Source: Doryteuthis pealeii
Lineage: Eukaryota; Mollusca; Cephalopoda; Myopsida; Loliginidae
Assembly (NCBI GenBank): GCA_023376005.1
Contig: CM042142.1
Coordinates: 55,659,762-55,723,761 of the forward strand
Length of the DNA: 64,000 nucleotides
Direction: 5' to 3'
The notes under the pieces: generated by a model
What the model was told of the DNA's origin: nothing
Seen by the model: only the letters and a program-made list of their open reading frames with translations
Database searches by the model: none
Shown here: positions 47,136-58,586 of the stretch, piece after piece
How positions within the stretch are numbered: position 1 is the stretch's first letter
How the letters are laid out: the number at the start of each line of letters is the position of its first letter
Made by a program: the position numbers and the translations under genes

Positions 47136-48357
47136 ACTAGCAAAATAAAAAGAAAACACCCTTCGGGTGGTGTAAAAAAATAATTTTTGAAAGATATTGT
47201 CTAAGAGGGGTGGGAGTTAAAAATTCAATGTCAGAGAGTTTGTACCATAAGTAAGTAAAATGAACAAATTTATTAAAGGAGTAAAAAAATAAGACAATTT
47301 GAAATGAAACTCAGTTCTGTCCTCCTCAAATAAAATGTTGCATATATCTATCAATTATTAATTAAATAATTATTTTGAATATATTAAACACGAATTTTTT
47401 ACACAAAATCGTAATTATTTATTTGTAAACTTTTAGTTAACTTCTTGTTGCTGAAAAAGGGTCAAGAGTAAAAGATAATTTTTGAAATTGATTACAAATT
47501 TCGCAAATATTTTCTTTCATTTAAAGTAATATAATTCTTTAATTAATTTCATAGTTTATATAGTTTATTTATTCAAATAATATATAGTTCATTTATTATG
47601 ATGTAAAGAATTCAAACGTTGGGTTATAAGGAATAGCTTTTATTTATTTTATTAGTAATAATTGTTCTTTATTCTATGACGACTTTTGTAATTGTGACGT
47701 AGTTTTTGTTACAGACAAATCTCCATTATTAATAGATATGTGCCAATAAAATCTATTATATGTGTGTATGAGTTTATCTCGTCTTTCCTTTCCGTTTGTT
47801 CAGTGTTCAACGTTATTGTATCTATAGATACACTCATAATAATATTGGGATCTGGGGATTAGGCAATGATTAAATATCATTTCTAGCACCAAATAGCTGG
47901 TAAATTATGACTGGTGTAATTAATTCTAAGTAGCAAGGATATGCGCCCTCCGGGTATAAGTAGTTAAGTTGTAATGTAATGAAATATATTAAATTAGAAA
48001 GATTAACGAAATTAAACAAGAATGCATATAAAAATATTGCACTTATTATAATTATATTTTATTTGGTTTCTATATAAAATCATTCATATGATTGATTTTG
48101 ATACGTTAGAGAATAAGGCAATAATATTAGAGATCAATAACAACAAGTAATTATTTCTTTAAGCCCAGTTTTGTTAAAGCCGGTACGCACATTAAACACG
48201 GTTTTGTTAAAACCAGTATGCAAATTAACCACACCACATTGCAGGATTTTAAACGCACCAATAATATGAGATGTTTTTAGGCAAATCTATCTCCATAGAG
48301 ACATCGTTAATAAATAAGATTTATTCTATGTATGAATGATTTTGACTATAATATAGA
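47136..48357 (-). mobile_element. candidate second Helitron family, non-autonomous
   Basis: On the minus strand the segment begins TCTATATTATAG after an A (48358/48357). It ends with the hairpin caccc-gaa-gggtg, a T-rich spacer and CTAG followed by T (47136/47135). The hairpin about 16 bases before CTRR is the usual Helitron 3' layout. The 1.2 kb interior is AT-rich without ORFs. The 5' end choice is tentative. Confidence 0.4.
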
Positions 48358-48892
48358 TTAAATACTCATTGATAAACTAACACAGACTCCGAATCTCCAT
48401 TATAATAAGATAATGGTATCTCCGACGTTAACTCATGGAGTAGATAACTTCATTCTACAAAAAAAAAAAAGAAAAAAAAAGAAAACAATCACTAGGCCTC
48501 TGCAACTCTAATGATTGACTTCTACACATTTAACTTCCATAGAATAAAGTAAAACAGTAAAAGTAAAACATGTTTTGATTCAATCGTCCCTATAAAACAT
48601 CAAAGTAAACAAAGGTAATATATTCATCAAACTGATAAACATTTACCACATTCAAATAAGCTTGTGTTACTGAATGGGTCTTCTGTTGATGAGAATTAAA
48701 GGGGGGACATCTGTTCCAGATGACATGTACGGTAGGTTTGACTAGTCTACGGTTGTGTTGAATTACTCTTTGAAGTTTTGTTTTAGGGGACTGTCTGAAC
48801 CATTACCAAGTAGGAATAACTTACTATCTTTTTGATTGCCACCTTATGGGGTTAAAGAGATTTATTAGATTCCTTTTTTTTAATTTGGGCTA
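48358..48892. other. no recognisable gene
   Basis: AT-rich unique DNA with an A-rich patch at 48460-48485. Confidence 0.5.
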
Positions 48893-49422
48893 ATATCGTG
48901 TTAATACACGGATAGCAAAGGCATGGTCGGCCACAAATAGATTATCAGTCATATGGAGGTCTGATCTCCCTGACAAGCTAAAGCGACAGTTCTTCCAGGC
49001 TGTGGTTGTGTCGGTGCTGCTATATGGCTGCACCACCTGGACACTAACAAAGGGTCTTGAGAATAAGCTAGATGGAAGCTGCACAGTTTGAACAAGTCAT
49101 GGAAGCAGCACCCCACAAGGAAACAGCTGTACGGTCACCTGCCCCCCCCATCTCACAAACTATCCGAGTGAGACGGACAAGACATGCAGGACACTGCTGA
49201 AGAAGCAAGGATGAACTCGTGAGCGACGTTCTCCTGTGGAAGCCAACACATGGACATGCAAGTGTGGGGCGCCCAGCAAGGACCTACATTGACCAGCTAT
49301 GTGAGGATGCTGGCTGCTACGCAGAGGAGCTCCCAGGTGCAATGAATGATAGGGAAGGTTGGTGAAAGATTGTCATGGATACCCGTGCTGTATGCGCGAC
49401 ATGATGATGATGATGATGATAG
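48893..49422 (+). pseudogene. RTE-like LINE 3' end, longest copy
   Basis: Frames read IAKAWSATNRLSVIWRSD, KRQFFQAVVVSVLLYGCTTW and, after shifts, RTYIDQLCEDAGCYAEEL and KIVMDTRAV, then the gatgatgat tail (49404-49420). It covers about 170 residues of the RT C-terminus. Several frameshifts and a stop. Confidence 0.75.
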
Positions 49423-50199
49423 TATTTATTCTCTGACTAACAACAACAAATGAATGAATTAAAACACAGTTCAATTCTAACGATACATTCAACCATAAAA
49501 CAATGACAAATAATATAAACGTCCTTCCTATATGATGGAGAGGGCATTGAGGATATCTAGTATCTTATGTTTTAATCAATCCTTTCAGAGACAATTCTTG
49601 TCGAATGGTCGTGGAAATAGTCCGAATGTATCTATTGAATACGGGCACAAAAAAAACTTCTGGCGCATCACGTGATTGCTATGTCCAATCATAGAAAGGC
49701 TCTCCCTCACTTAACTCCATACATAGAAACGGATGTATTTTACTGACCCGATGTTGCATAATGTGGTTGCATAGATTATTGTCAACCCCCTGTAGTTCTG
49801 CAGGGATGGTCCTTTCATGTCACGGGCGGCGGTTTTCCATGGAAAGATACAGACAGTTGGAAACCTTTGAACCGAGACGCGGAAAAGCCGAGAACCACGT
49901 GAAAGCTAGTGAAATCATCAGCACCAGCTAGAACATCAGGCAAGAAGGTTGTCCTTGCCTTAGCTGGGGCTCACCTGCACACGCGCGCTGTTTTAAGTTA
50001 GAGAAATAAATTTAGTTAAGAATAAAAGTCTTTAAAAGAAATAACATGGTGTTGTTGGTTGATGCATGTCTTGGCAAAAAGACTGACCAAGAAGAAGAAA
50101 TCAATCAAAGACGAACAACCAACAAAATAGAAAAAAAGCTAGACATGACACGAACCGTCAGAAAATAAAGTAAGTTATGCAACTATGCATATCTCTGTC
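49423..50199. other. no recognisable gene
   Basis: Unique sequence, nothing supported. Confidence 0.5.
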
Positions 50200-50545
50200 T
50201 CTCCCCCCTCTCTGATAAAAAACTGTTTATATACCTGCAACATGAGTAAGGGGTATATAAAACCCACACTAGTAAGCAGATATGGGTGGCATATTTGACC
50301 ACCTGTTTAATCCGTCATTTTTTAAAATTACCTTTCTTTTTTTTTTGGATGGGTTAAAAGACATTAAAAATTTTTTTTTCTAGAGTTAAGGATAACCAAT
50401 AGATAAATGCGATTGCCATTGAAGTAGACAAAGCAAAGGGCGAGGCATCGGAACAAGAAAATAAAATATAAGAACATTCTAGATTTGTTATATACCCGTT
50501 CATCTGCTGGGTATATAATGGAGAAAGAGTAGAGGAGAGGGATTC
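50200..50545. repeat. two hairpin-plus-(CT/GA) modules
   Basis: 'tatatacc..ggggtatata' at 50229-50257 follows a CT-rich tract. 'ttatataccc ... gggtatataa' at 50489-50519 precedes a GA-rich tract. The same hairpin plus GA is at 43023-43080 and, inverted, at 43219-43262. Confidence 0.5.
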
Positions 50546-50790
50546 TTAGTGGTTCTGCTTCGTCGGCGGCTATCTTCTTCTTCTAGACTGCTTCCTTCTG
50601 CTGGTCTGGGTGTCTGTGATTGAAATTAATCAATTTTCATACATAAAGCTCTCCTAGGGACTTGAAAGAATCTTCATATATATCTATAGTGTGTATCTGT
50701 ATGGGCACGCATTGTGGACATACGGATGATAAAGAAGGTCCCAAATAGAATAATTTCCCACTCATCTGGTTTATTGGATATATATATAAA

Positions 50791-51036
50791 GTAAAGTCGT
50801 CGGGGCGGCCTAATGTCAGTATGAGCCATACAGCGAGGGAGTCTATCCCCTTTTCACTAGCGCTAGACCAAGGAGATAGTTTTTTCATCTGAGGTGGTGC
50901 GCCACACCAACCATCAGCTCGTTACTTTACCGCACATATCCCTGTACTACTCATATGCTACGTTGGCGAGGGCCGGTATCGAACTAGGAACCTTGTGGTT
51001 TCTAGCCGAACGCTCTACCGACTGAGCGAACCCGGC
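50791..51036 (-). mobile_element. SINE family B, full length, between 37 bp direct repeats
   Basis: In reverse: tail, 'ctagcgctagaccaaggaga', 'ttactttaccgcacatatcc', B box in 'ccggtatcgaactaggaacc', A box in 'ctctaccgactgagc'. A sequence of about 37 bp (aataatttcc.actcatctgg...) lies on both sides at 50750-50787 and 51079-51115. Confidence 0.8.
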
Positions 51037-51104
51037 TCATCCATTATATTATATTATATTATATTATATCATATTATAATAATTTCCGACTCATCTGGTT
51101 TATT

Positions 51105-51106
<2 letters not shown>

Positions 51107-51178
<72 letters not shown>
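51107..51178. repeat. (AT)n microsatellite at a LINE 3' end
   Basis: 36 AT units directly following 'ggagagtccacc' of the minus-strand LINE. Confidence 0.95.
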
Positions 51179-51180
<2 letters not shown>

Positions 51181-51745
51181 TGGACTCTCCTATCGAGAAC
51201 GATAGATGAGGGTCAGCAGTGAGTGATTTGATTCCTCCCATGTTGTGCATGCTGTCAAGAAGACATTTTATGTTTCCTCGAGTGTGACAGCAGCCCAGCC
51301 CTGCTGCGAGCCATGAAGCCACACTGGCAAACGAAATGATCCAAGGCAGGAGTTAAGTGTTTTTCTTTTAAAGTTATGCGGAGCCGATCTCTATGCTTCA
51401 GTCTATTTTGTTCAAAGCTCTTTAGTTTAGCGAAACAGGTCTTACGCCATTCCTTCCGATCCGATGCTAGATCTTCCCAAGCACTCAGGTCAATATCTAG
51501 GCGTTTCAAATTGTCCTTCAATTTGTCCTTGTAGCGTAAGAGAGGACGTCCAATGGAACGCTTATCATTTGGTAGTTGCCCGTATAAAAACTTCTTTGGA
51601 AGCCTGTTCTCATTCATACGGACAACGTGACCAGCCCACCTAAGTTGAATCTTGGCTAGTAGGGTTTCAATGCCAGCAATATCACATCTTTTTAAAATTG
51701 TGCTGTTTTTTACTTTGTCATCCCATTTTATACCGCAATATATAG
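51179..51745 (-). pseudogene. non-LTR retrotransposon RT C-terminus with terminal zinc finger
   Basis: Minus-strand reading runs IKWDDKVKNSTILKRCDIAG, LRWAGHVVRMNENRLPKKF, KRSIGRPLLRYKDKLK, AWEDLASDRKEWRKT and ends DHFVCQCGFMARSRAGLLSH..KH, a C2H2-like finger. The region after RT with 'GHVVRM...LP' and a terminal finger is common in CR1/I-like LINEs. A 120-codon frame is still open (51617-51255). 5' truncated at the junction with repeat D, with about 80 bases of 3' UTR before (AT)n. Confidence 0.75.
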
Positions 51746-52125
51746 GTTGGTTGGATTTTACGGCATGTCAAACCTTGTTGGGTTATTTCATGCCGAAGAC
51801 GTTTTGTTTTATTCATTCTTGATGGGTACTCATCTTTTTTAAAACTCAATTTTTTAAACACATTTTTAAAAACTCATTTCTTCTAATTAATCAATGGAGG
51901 GAACCCTAACAGGTACTACCACTTCGGGTAAGTGTAGATCTGGGGGTAATGGTGGTGGAGGCCACTCCACATTCCCCAGAGCTCCAGAATTGGAACTTCA
52001 CCATCAGATGGAGTTTAATACCCAGGACATAAAACCCTCACCCACCGCATTCTAGCACATGATAAAAAGGGCTAGGGTTTGTCATAGAAGCAATAGGGTT
52101 GGGACAATCATATAGGTGCTTGGTC
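51746..52125 (-). repeat. interspersed repeat family D
   Basis: The fullest reverse copy: 'tttacggcatgtcaaacctt', 'gccgaagacgttttgtttta', 'ccctaacaggtactaccact', 'ccagaattggaacttcacca'. Confidence 0.7.
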
Positions 52126-52162
52126 TTGACGTGAATAGCCGATTGATCGGAGGGTGCCTCTC

Positions 52163-52211
<49 letters not shown>
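52163..52211. repeat. (AT)n/(GT)n microsatellite
   Basis: AT run to 52178 then GT run to 52211. Confidence 0.95.
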
Positions 52212-52212
<1 letters not shown>

Positions 52213-52519
52213 TAGGAAGAATGGAATTTGTGAAGTAATGCCTTTATTCAGGTACTAATCTTTGTAATTGATTAAGGAGTCACTTTTTAAAAGAGTGTTC
52301 ATTCTTTTGTGACTTATTCAAGTGGCATCTCGTAAATGTATTGATTTTAACGGATGGAAATAATAGGAAATTGTTTGATTTGTCTACTGCTGAAAAGTTG
52401 AAATAAAAGACAAAATAGGCAAAAGCATTGACTATCAATGTTTGTTTGTATGGAAAATGGTTAGAGATTATTTCTTTCGCTCTGTATTTTTCTTTCAACA
52501 CTTAGATAAATCGTTCCGA

Positions 52520-52738
52520 CACTTCTCTCTCTCTCTCACTCCCCCCTCTCTCTCTCTGTTTGTTTTTTATTCTCTGTTTCGTAAAATACCCTTTAAAGAA
52601 AAAAAAAGGCAAAATAAAAAACAAAAAAAACTATTGGACTGCCAATGGTAATAGATTAATGACTACAATTTTTAGTTAGTAGATTTGATCTTTCTTTCTT
52701 TCTTTCTTTCTTCTTTTTCTCTTTCTTTCCCTCTTTCT

Positions 52739-52771
<33 letters not shown>

Positions 52772-52870
52772 TATTCTCTGTTTCGTAAAATACCCTTTAA
52801 AGACCAAAAAAGGCAAAATAAAAAAAAAACTATTGTACTAATAACTACAATTTTTATTTAGTAGATTTGA

Positions 52871-52937
<67 letters not shown>

Positions 52938-53050
52938 GTAAAATACCCTTCAAAGACAAAAAATGTCAAAGGAAAAAAAAATATATCTATTGAACTGCTA
53001 ACGGTAATAGATTAATGACTACAAGTTTTAGTTAGTATGTTTGGTTTTGT
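52520..53050 (+). repeat. three-copy tandem repeat with (CT)n in each unit
   Basis: Each unit has a CT tract, '(ctctgttt)cgtaaaataccctt', an A-rich 'aaaaaaggcaaaat' patch, 'ctattg.act', and 'agtagatttgatc'. CT tracts at 52524-52556, 52746-52771 and 52872-52937. Confidence 0.8.
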
Positions 53051-53931
53051 ACTGAGAATGGACGAGAATTAAGTACCATTTTATGCAAATGTTGTTCCCT
53101 TCTGATATTGTTTCTTTGTTTACACTTGTGGAATTCTAGTTGTAAAAACATGAATTTACAAAACAGAAATGCATTTGTTTTAATGTTTAATCTTAAGCGA
53201 AAAAAAAAAATATATATAAATGAAAAAAAAAAAAATAGAATATTTTTTAAATTTTTTTTTTAATCTTTAGAGAAGCGAAAAAAGAATACAAAATCAACAA
53301 AATGAAATTAATAAATAAACACATTCTTTATGTTTTATCTTTAGTTTCATTATTTACAAAAAAGATATGAATAAAAAAATGAAAAAAATTTGGGGGGGTT
53401 TTACCTTTAGTTTTAGAGAAGCGAAAAAAAACCAAAACAAAACAATAAAGAAAGCAATAAAAAATGAAATAAATAAATAAAAACATTTTTTTATTTTTTT
53501 ATTTTTAGTTTCATTGTTTACTTACAATTTAAATCTGAAATAAATCGAATAAACAAATTTATATTTTTTTTCAAATGACATAAAAAAATATTTTAAAATT
53601 AAAAAAACAAACAATTTAAACTAAAAAAAAATTGAAAAAATTGGAGAAAAAAAAATTAAAGATAGCTCCCATTTTTGCGAATTTAATTAGACACAAATAA
53701 GAACGAGTCTTTTGATTAAAAAATAAGGGCACCTGACCTTGTGTAGGAAAATTGTTAATTTTTATGCTATCTGCCAAAGATGGGCAGCCCAACTTGATGG
53801 CTGTTCGATGTTTGATGTCTCTCAATTAAGAGAAAAATCAAACAACAAAACGGGTTTCTTTCAGTCACCAATGTTTTTTTGGATAATCAAAAGGAATTTG
53901 TATAGCTTCTACAAGTTTTGATGTTTTCTTT
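53051..53931. other. A/T-rich stretch without a gene
   Basis: Homopolymer-rich with a repeated 'tagttttagagaagcgaaaa' type phrase at 53264, 53408 and similar, hinting at a degenerate tandem repeat of about 145 bp. No coding signal. Confidence 0.4.
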
Positions 53932-54055
53932 ACACACACACACACACACATATTCACACGCACACACACACACACATCCGCTCTCACATATACATACACA
54001 CACACATACACACACACATGCACACCCTCACACACACACACATACGCTCACACAT
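53932..54055. repeat. (CA)n compound microsatellite
   Basis: CA run with TA, CG and CT interruptions. Confidence 0.95.
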
Positions 54056-54406
54056 TCAAAGACTCGCCACAGTAAGGACATTTAAATGCATTTCTTTAAT
54101 AATAAATTTTATAGACTTTATTTTCAACTGTGCTTTCATTAACTGACAAACTAGCTAACTTAATTACCCATCGAAGGTTTCGTTACCTTAAAAGCAAACA
54201 CAATAAACAGTAATATGATTTACAAGAAAGTCTTTTTCTATGGCTTAGGTGGATGAAAAACCAGTTTATAGCAGGGGGAGGGGGTCGGCGATTATCCCAG
54301 GGAAATAAAAAAATTAACACAGTTGGTAGAAGTTGAGAAAATAAAACTAATTTCAAATTCTAGTTATAACAACTAAAGGCATTTTTATCTGAATCTTATT
54401 TAGATG

Positions 54407-54490
54407 AGGATTGATAATTTGTATTATTTGTGTTTTTCAGACTGTTGTTCTCATCTTTGTTGTTATATACACAATGTCACAGCCGATGCA
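54407..54490 (+). mobile_element. Penelope-like repeat E, degraded arm
   Basis: 'gttctcatctttgttgttat', 'acacaatgtcacagccgatg' correspond to the left arm at 32880-32955. Confidence 0.4.
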
Positions 54491-54679
54491 GTATAAGATT
54501 TGGACTGGTCTTGCATACATCATATTTGCATAAAAAAGGGGAATCCAAATATTAAACTGTGTCTAATATATTGGTATTATGAATAGAAGGTTAAACATCC
54601 AAGGCGTAAACAAATAAAACGTATTTAATTGGTCAGAAAAATATGATACATTATAATGTTTACTCATACTTACTAAGCT

Positions 54680-55130
54680 TAGCTTAGCTTAATACGACAC
54701 CCACCCTGTCGCTGGGGCCTAGAATATGCTGACTGTATTCTCTGCAGAAGGAGTAAGAACCTGCCCCCTATACCCACAAAAGAGGTGTCCTGTATATGAT
54801 ACTAAACTGTATCTGGGGGAGAGATTCCAGTTCTGAAGCTCTGGTGAGCGTGGAGTACCAATTCAGTGCAATTGCGCCAAGGTTCACTATGACTTGGAAT
54901 GGTAGTACCTGTTAGGGTTCCATAAATGGGTCAAATACATCCGTTTAAAAATGATTCGTATTCGATAGTGCCGTATGCAAAAAACAAAAAAAAAAAGAAA
55001 AGGAAAGAAAAAAAACCTCTTAAAAAGTGACTGCACATAAAATGTAAATTAAAGCGATTCCCTAACCTGTAGTCACACTCCTCCCCCATTCCAAGACAGA
55101 TTGACATGCCGTTAAAAACAATCAATAAAT
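54680..55130 (+). repeat. interspersed repeat family D, long copy
   Basis: Opening 'caccctgtcgctggggcc', middle 'gagattccagttctgaagct' and 'gtagtacctgttagggttcc', and end 'ttgacatgccgttaaaaac' match the other copies over their whole order. Confidence 0.65.
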
Positions 55131-55152
55131 CAATTAATACGACACAAATCAA

Positions 55153-55196
55153 TGTGTGTAGCACCCAGTGAGGATCGAATTCACTATAGTAGATGG
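55153..55196 (-). mobile_element. SINE family C fragment
   Basis: 'gcacccagtgaggatcgaat' is the reverse of the family C B box. Confidence 0.4.
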
Positions 55197-55318
55197 ACTA
55201 ATTTAATAAACACAAACACAGGACACGTGTCCTGTTGATATTCAATGGGAATAACACAGAAGAGTCGGAAGAGAATATGAAATCAAATAGTATTGCGTTT
55301 CGCCAATCTTCCAGATAA

Positions 55319-56490
55319 GGGAGACATATTTGCCTTGAAAATCGATATTCTAAATCCTGGCTTTTACTTGGGATCGAACAGCAACCATGGACTCTGGTAG
55401 AACCGACTAACCAAATGGTCCTTATTATTTATTTTCTAATCTTTACAAAGAGAGCATATTTGCCTTGAAAATCGGTATTCTAAATCCTGGCTTTTACTTG
55501 GGATCGAACACCAGCCATGGATTCTGGTAGAACCTACTAATCAAATGGTCCTTATTTATTTTCTAATCTACAAAGAGAGCATATTTGCCTTGAAAATCAG
55601 TATTCTAAATCCTGGTTTTTACTTGGGATCGAACACCAACCATGGACTCTGGTAGAACCGACTAATCAAATGGTCCTTATTATTTATTTTCTAATCTTTA
55701 CAAAGAGAGCATATTTGCCTTGAAAATCAGTATTCTAAATCCTGGTTTTTACTTGGGATCGAACACCAACCATGGACTCTGGTAGAACCGACTAATCAAA
55801 TGGTCCTTATTATTTATTTTCTAATCTTTACAAAGAGAGCATATTTGCCTTGAAAATCAGTATTCTAAATCCTGGTTTTTACTTGGGATCGAACACCAAC
55901 CATGGACTCTGGTAGAACCGACTAATCAAATGGTCCTTATTATTTATTTTCTAATCTTTACAAAGAGAGCATATTTGCCTTGAAAATCAGTATTCTAAAT
56001 CCTGGTTTTTACTTGGGATCGAACACCAACCATGGACTCTGGTAGAACCGACTAATCAAATGGTCCTTATTATTTATTTTCTAATCTTTACAAAGAGAGC
56101 ATATTTGCCTTGAAAATCAGTATTCTAAATCCTGGTTTTTACTTGGGATTGAACACCAACCATCGTGTCTAATAGAACTATTTGATTAACCTAACGGCCT
56201 TTAATATTTATTTTCTAATCTTTACAAGAAGAGTATATTTGCCTTGAAAATCAGTATTCTAAATCCTGGTTTTTACTTGGGATTGAACACCAACCATCGT
56301 GTCTAATAGAACTATTTGATTAACCAAACGGCCTTTAATATTTATTTTCTAAGCTTTACAAGGAGAGCATATTTGCATTGAAAATTGGCATTCTAAATAC
56401 TGGCTTTTACTTGGGATCGAACAGCAGCCATCGAGTCTGGTAAAACTATTTGACTAATCAAACGGCCCTTGATATTTATTTACTAAGCTT
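55319..56490. repeat. 130 bp satellite array, nine units
   Basis: Units start near 55319, 55446, 55571, 55701, 55831, 55961, 56091, 56225 and 56357. The central five are almost identical at an exact 130 bp spacing and the outer ones diverge. On the minus strand each unit has a tRNA-like B box (ggtgttcgatcccaag) after a 'tggttagt' A-box-like phrase, so the unit may derive from a tRNA-related SINE. Confidence 0.9.
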
Positions 56491-57019
56491 AACTTCGTAT
56501 GGAACAAGAGCATAAGTGAGAGGAGGGGGGTGACACTCAATGAAACACCCCAGCTGTACTAATAGTCTACAAAACTTGTGTAATATTGTAAAATTGTTAA
56601 GTACTGTGTACGATTTTGGCCCCAGAGACAAACACCTGCTAGGTGAGTGACAAGGTAAAAGGTTATTAGGTACAGGTGAGATACAACGTAGAAGTGTAGA
56701 AATCGATCTTTATAATTGTGAGTGAACGTCTGAACTTTGATTGTTAGATTGTAACATGTTTTTTTTTTAAGTTACTTTTGTGATTTTGAGAGTTACGGTT
56801 GAACTTCAGAAACAGAATGACGTGTTTAAGGGACCTAATGTTTAGAAGCCTCCCCCCTATGAGGGGCTTTAACAGAAATGAAGAAAATGTAAAAAGTTTC
56901 TCCTCCCAATGAAATGATCGTTTGGAAGCCCACAGAAAAGACCGGCCTAATCTAATTTAAAACAACAGCTTTATAAATGTGCGTATTTAAAAATAATAAT
57001 GCGTCTTTGTCACCTGTTA
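56491..57019. other. unique spacer between satellite blocks
   Basis: No gene or repeat recognised. Confidence 0.5.
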
Positions 57020-57300
57020 TGAAGTTTCGCCAATCTTCCAAACAAGGAGAGCCTATTTGCCTTGAAAATCAGCCTTCTAAATCCAGGCTTTATACTTGGG
57101 ATTGAACACCAGCCATCGACTCTAGTAGGTTTATTTGATTAACCAAATGATCCTTAATATTCATTTACTAAGCTTTACAAGGAGAGCATATTTGGCTTGA
57201 AAGTCAGCCTTCTAAATCCTTGGCTTTTACTTGGGATCGAACACCAACAATCAACTCTGGTAAGACTATTTGACTAACTAAACGGTCCTTAATATTTTGA
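57020..57300. repeat. two diverged units of the 130 bp satellite
   Basis: 'gagagcctatttgccttgaa' at 57047 and 'gagagcatatttggcttgaa' at 57181, each with 'cttgggat(t/c)gaacaccaac' further on. Confidence 0.85.
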
Positions 57301-57694
57301 TACACCCGTAAACATCACAATATACTCAACAGCGTGGTTGGTCCTTTTTCGGTACACGTCATCTGTTAACCACTTACCGACCAGATGTGCTACTAATCAA
57401 ACGCAATTCCAACAGCCAGATGCGCAGACTGAAAACTTATACTCTGCATCCTTTACATACCAGAACACCAGAAAACAAGGTGAGACTTCAAATATGGAAT
57501 AATGCAGTGATAGTTTTAGTGTAGTTAAACACGGCAGACCTCTTTACTACAGATTAAAAAGAAATTAACCCTTGAAAGTGAATATACTTGGGATTGGCAG
57601 TTAAGAATCTAAAAAGCAGGGATGTTGTAGCCGGGGAGGGATGTTCCCCACATTTTTATTACTTGTAATATTTTTTACAGGGTTTTATTTTAAA

Positions 57695-57940
57695 GGGCCG
57701 GTTTAGCTCAGTCGGTAGAGCATTCACCTCGTAACCCTCAAGGTTACGGGTTCGATACCGGCCCTCGCCAACTCAGCACATGAATAGAACCGCTTTGATG
57801 TGTGGCGGTAAAATGGGTAGCGGTAAAATGGGTAGCTGATGGTAGGTATCCCAGACACAAAAACAATCTCTCTATTCTATCACCTTTTTATTAGTGCTAG
57901 TCCAGCTGATCCCCACAATAGGCCACACAGCACATATTTT
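57695..57940 (+). mobile_element. SINE family B with small internal duplication
   Basis: The best preserved tRNA-like head of the family (gccggtttagctcagtcgg, B box gggttcgataccggccc). 'cggtaaaatgggtag' is duplicated in tandem at about 57809-57837. The anticodon stem does not pair, so it is not a tRNA gene. Confidence 0.8.
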
Positions 57941-58284
57941 ACTTTATTTGAAGAAAATACAACATAAGAAATACGAGAAAGAAAAAAAGAAAAAGAAAAG
58001 AAAACTATCAAAGTAAAGTAGTGACAATTTTAAATGTACTTGCCGCTAACCAATATTGGTGGCCTTTGATAAGGCCAAATTCTAAACTTTGTTCGGTCCC
58101 CCTCCCCTCATCTCTACAACAGTCCCGCCCAGTGAATGCGAAACATCGCACTGTGTCACGTGATACATGTACTCATATGGAAACATTGGTTTGAACTATG
58201 GATACATGAACTCAGGTGGTCAAAGACAATACTGTGTTGGATTGTTTCGCTTACTCGCCCACCTATAGAAAAAGACTGAGTTGG

Positions 58285-58285
<1 letters not shown>
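57941..58285. other. no recognisable gene
   Basis: Unique sequence. Confidence 0.5.
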
Positions 58286-58334
<49 letters not shown>

Positions 58335-58516
58335 CTTTAAAAGAAAAACTTTAATCAAAACTTTAAAAGAAAAACATTTAACTCGTGCCTTGGATCATTT
58401 CGTTTGTCAGTGTGGCTTCATGGCTCGCAGCAGGGCTGGGCTGCTGTCACACTCGAGGAAACATAAATGCCTCCTTGACAGCATGCACAACATATCGTTC
58501 TCGATAGGAGAGTCCA

Positions 58517-58585
<69 letters not shown>
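58286..58585 (+). mobile_element. LINE 3' end between two (AT)n arrays
   Basis: (AT)n at 58286-58329, then 58345-58518 identical in kind to the LINE at 51.3 kb (finger FVCQCGFMARSRAGLLSHSR, then 'ggagagtccacc'), then (AT)n at 58519-58585. About 36 bases of the 3' UTR present in the other copy are missing. Confidence 0.8.

Positions 58586-58586
<1 letters not shown>

Noticed and set aside
55319..56490. CRISPR-like regular array
   Set aside because: Whole 130 bp units repeat without unique spacers, in an animal genome: a satellite.
57695..57765. Possible functional tRNA gene
   Set aside because: A and B boxes are good but the anticodon stem does not pair and the family B SINE body follows.
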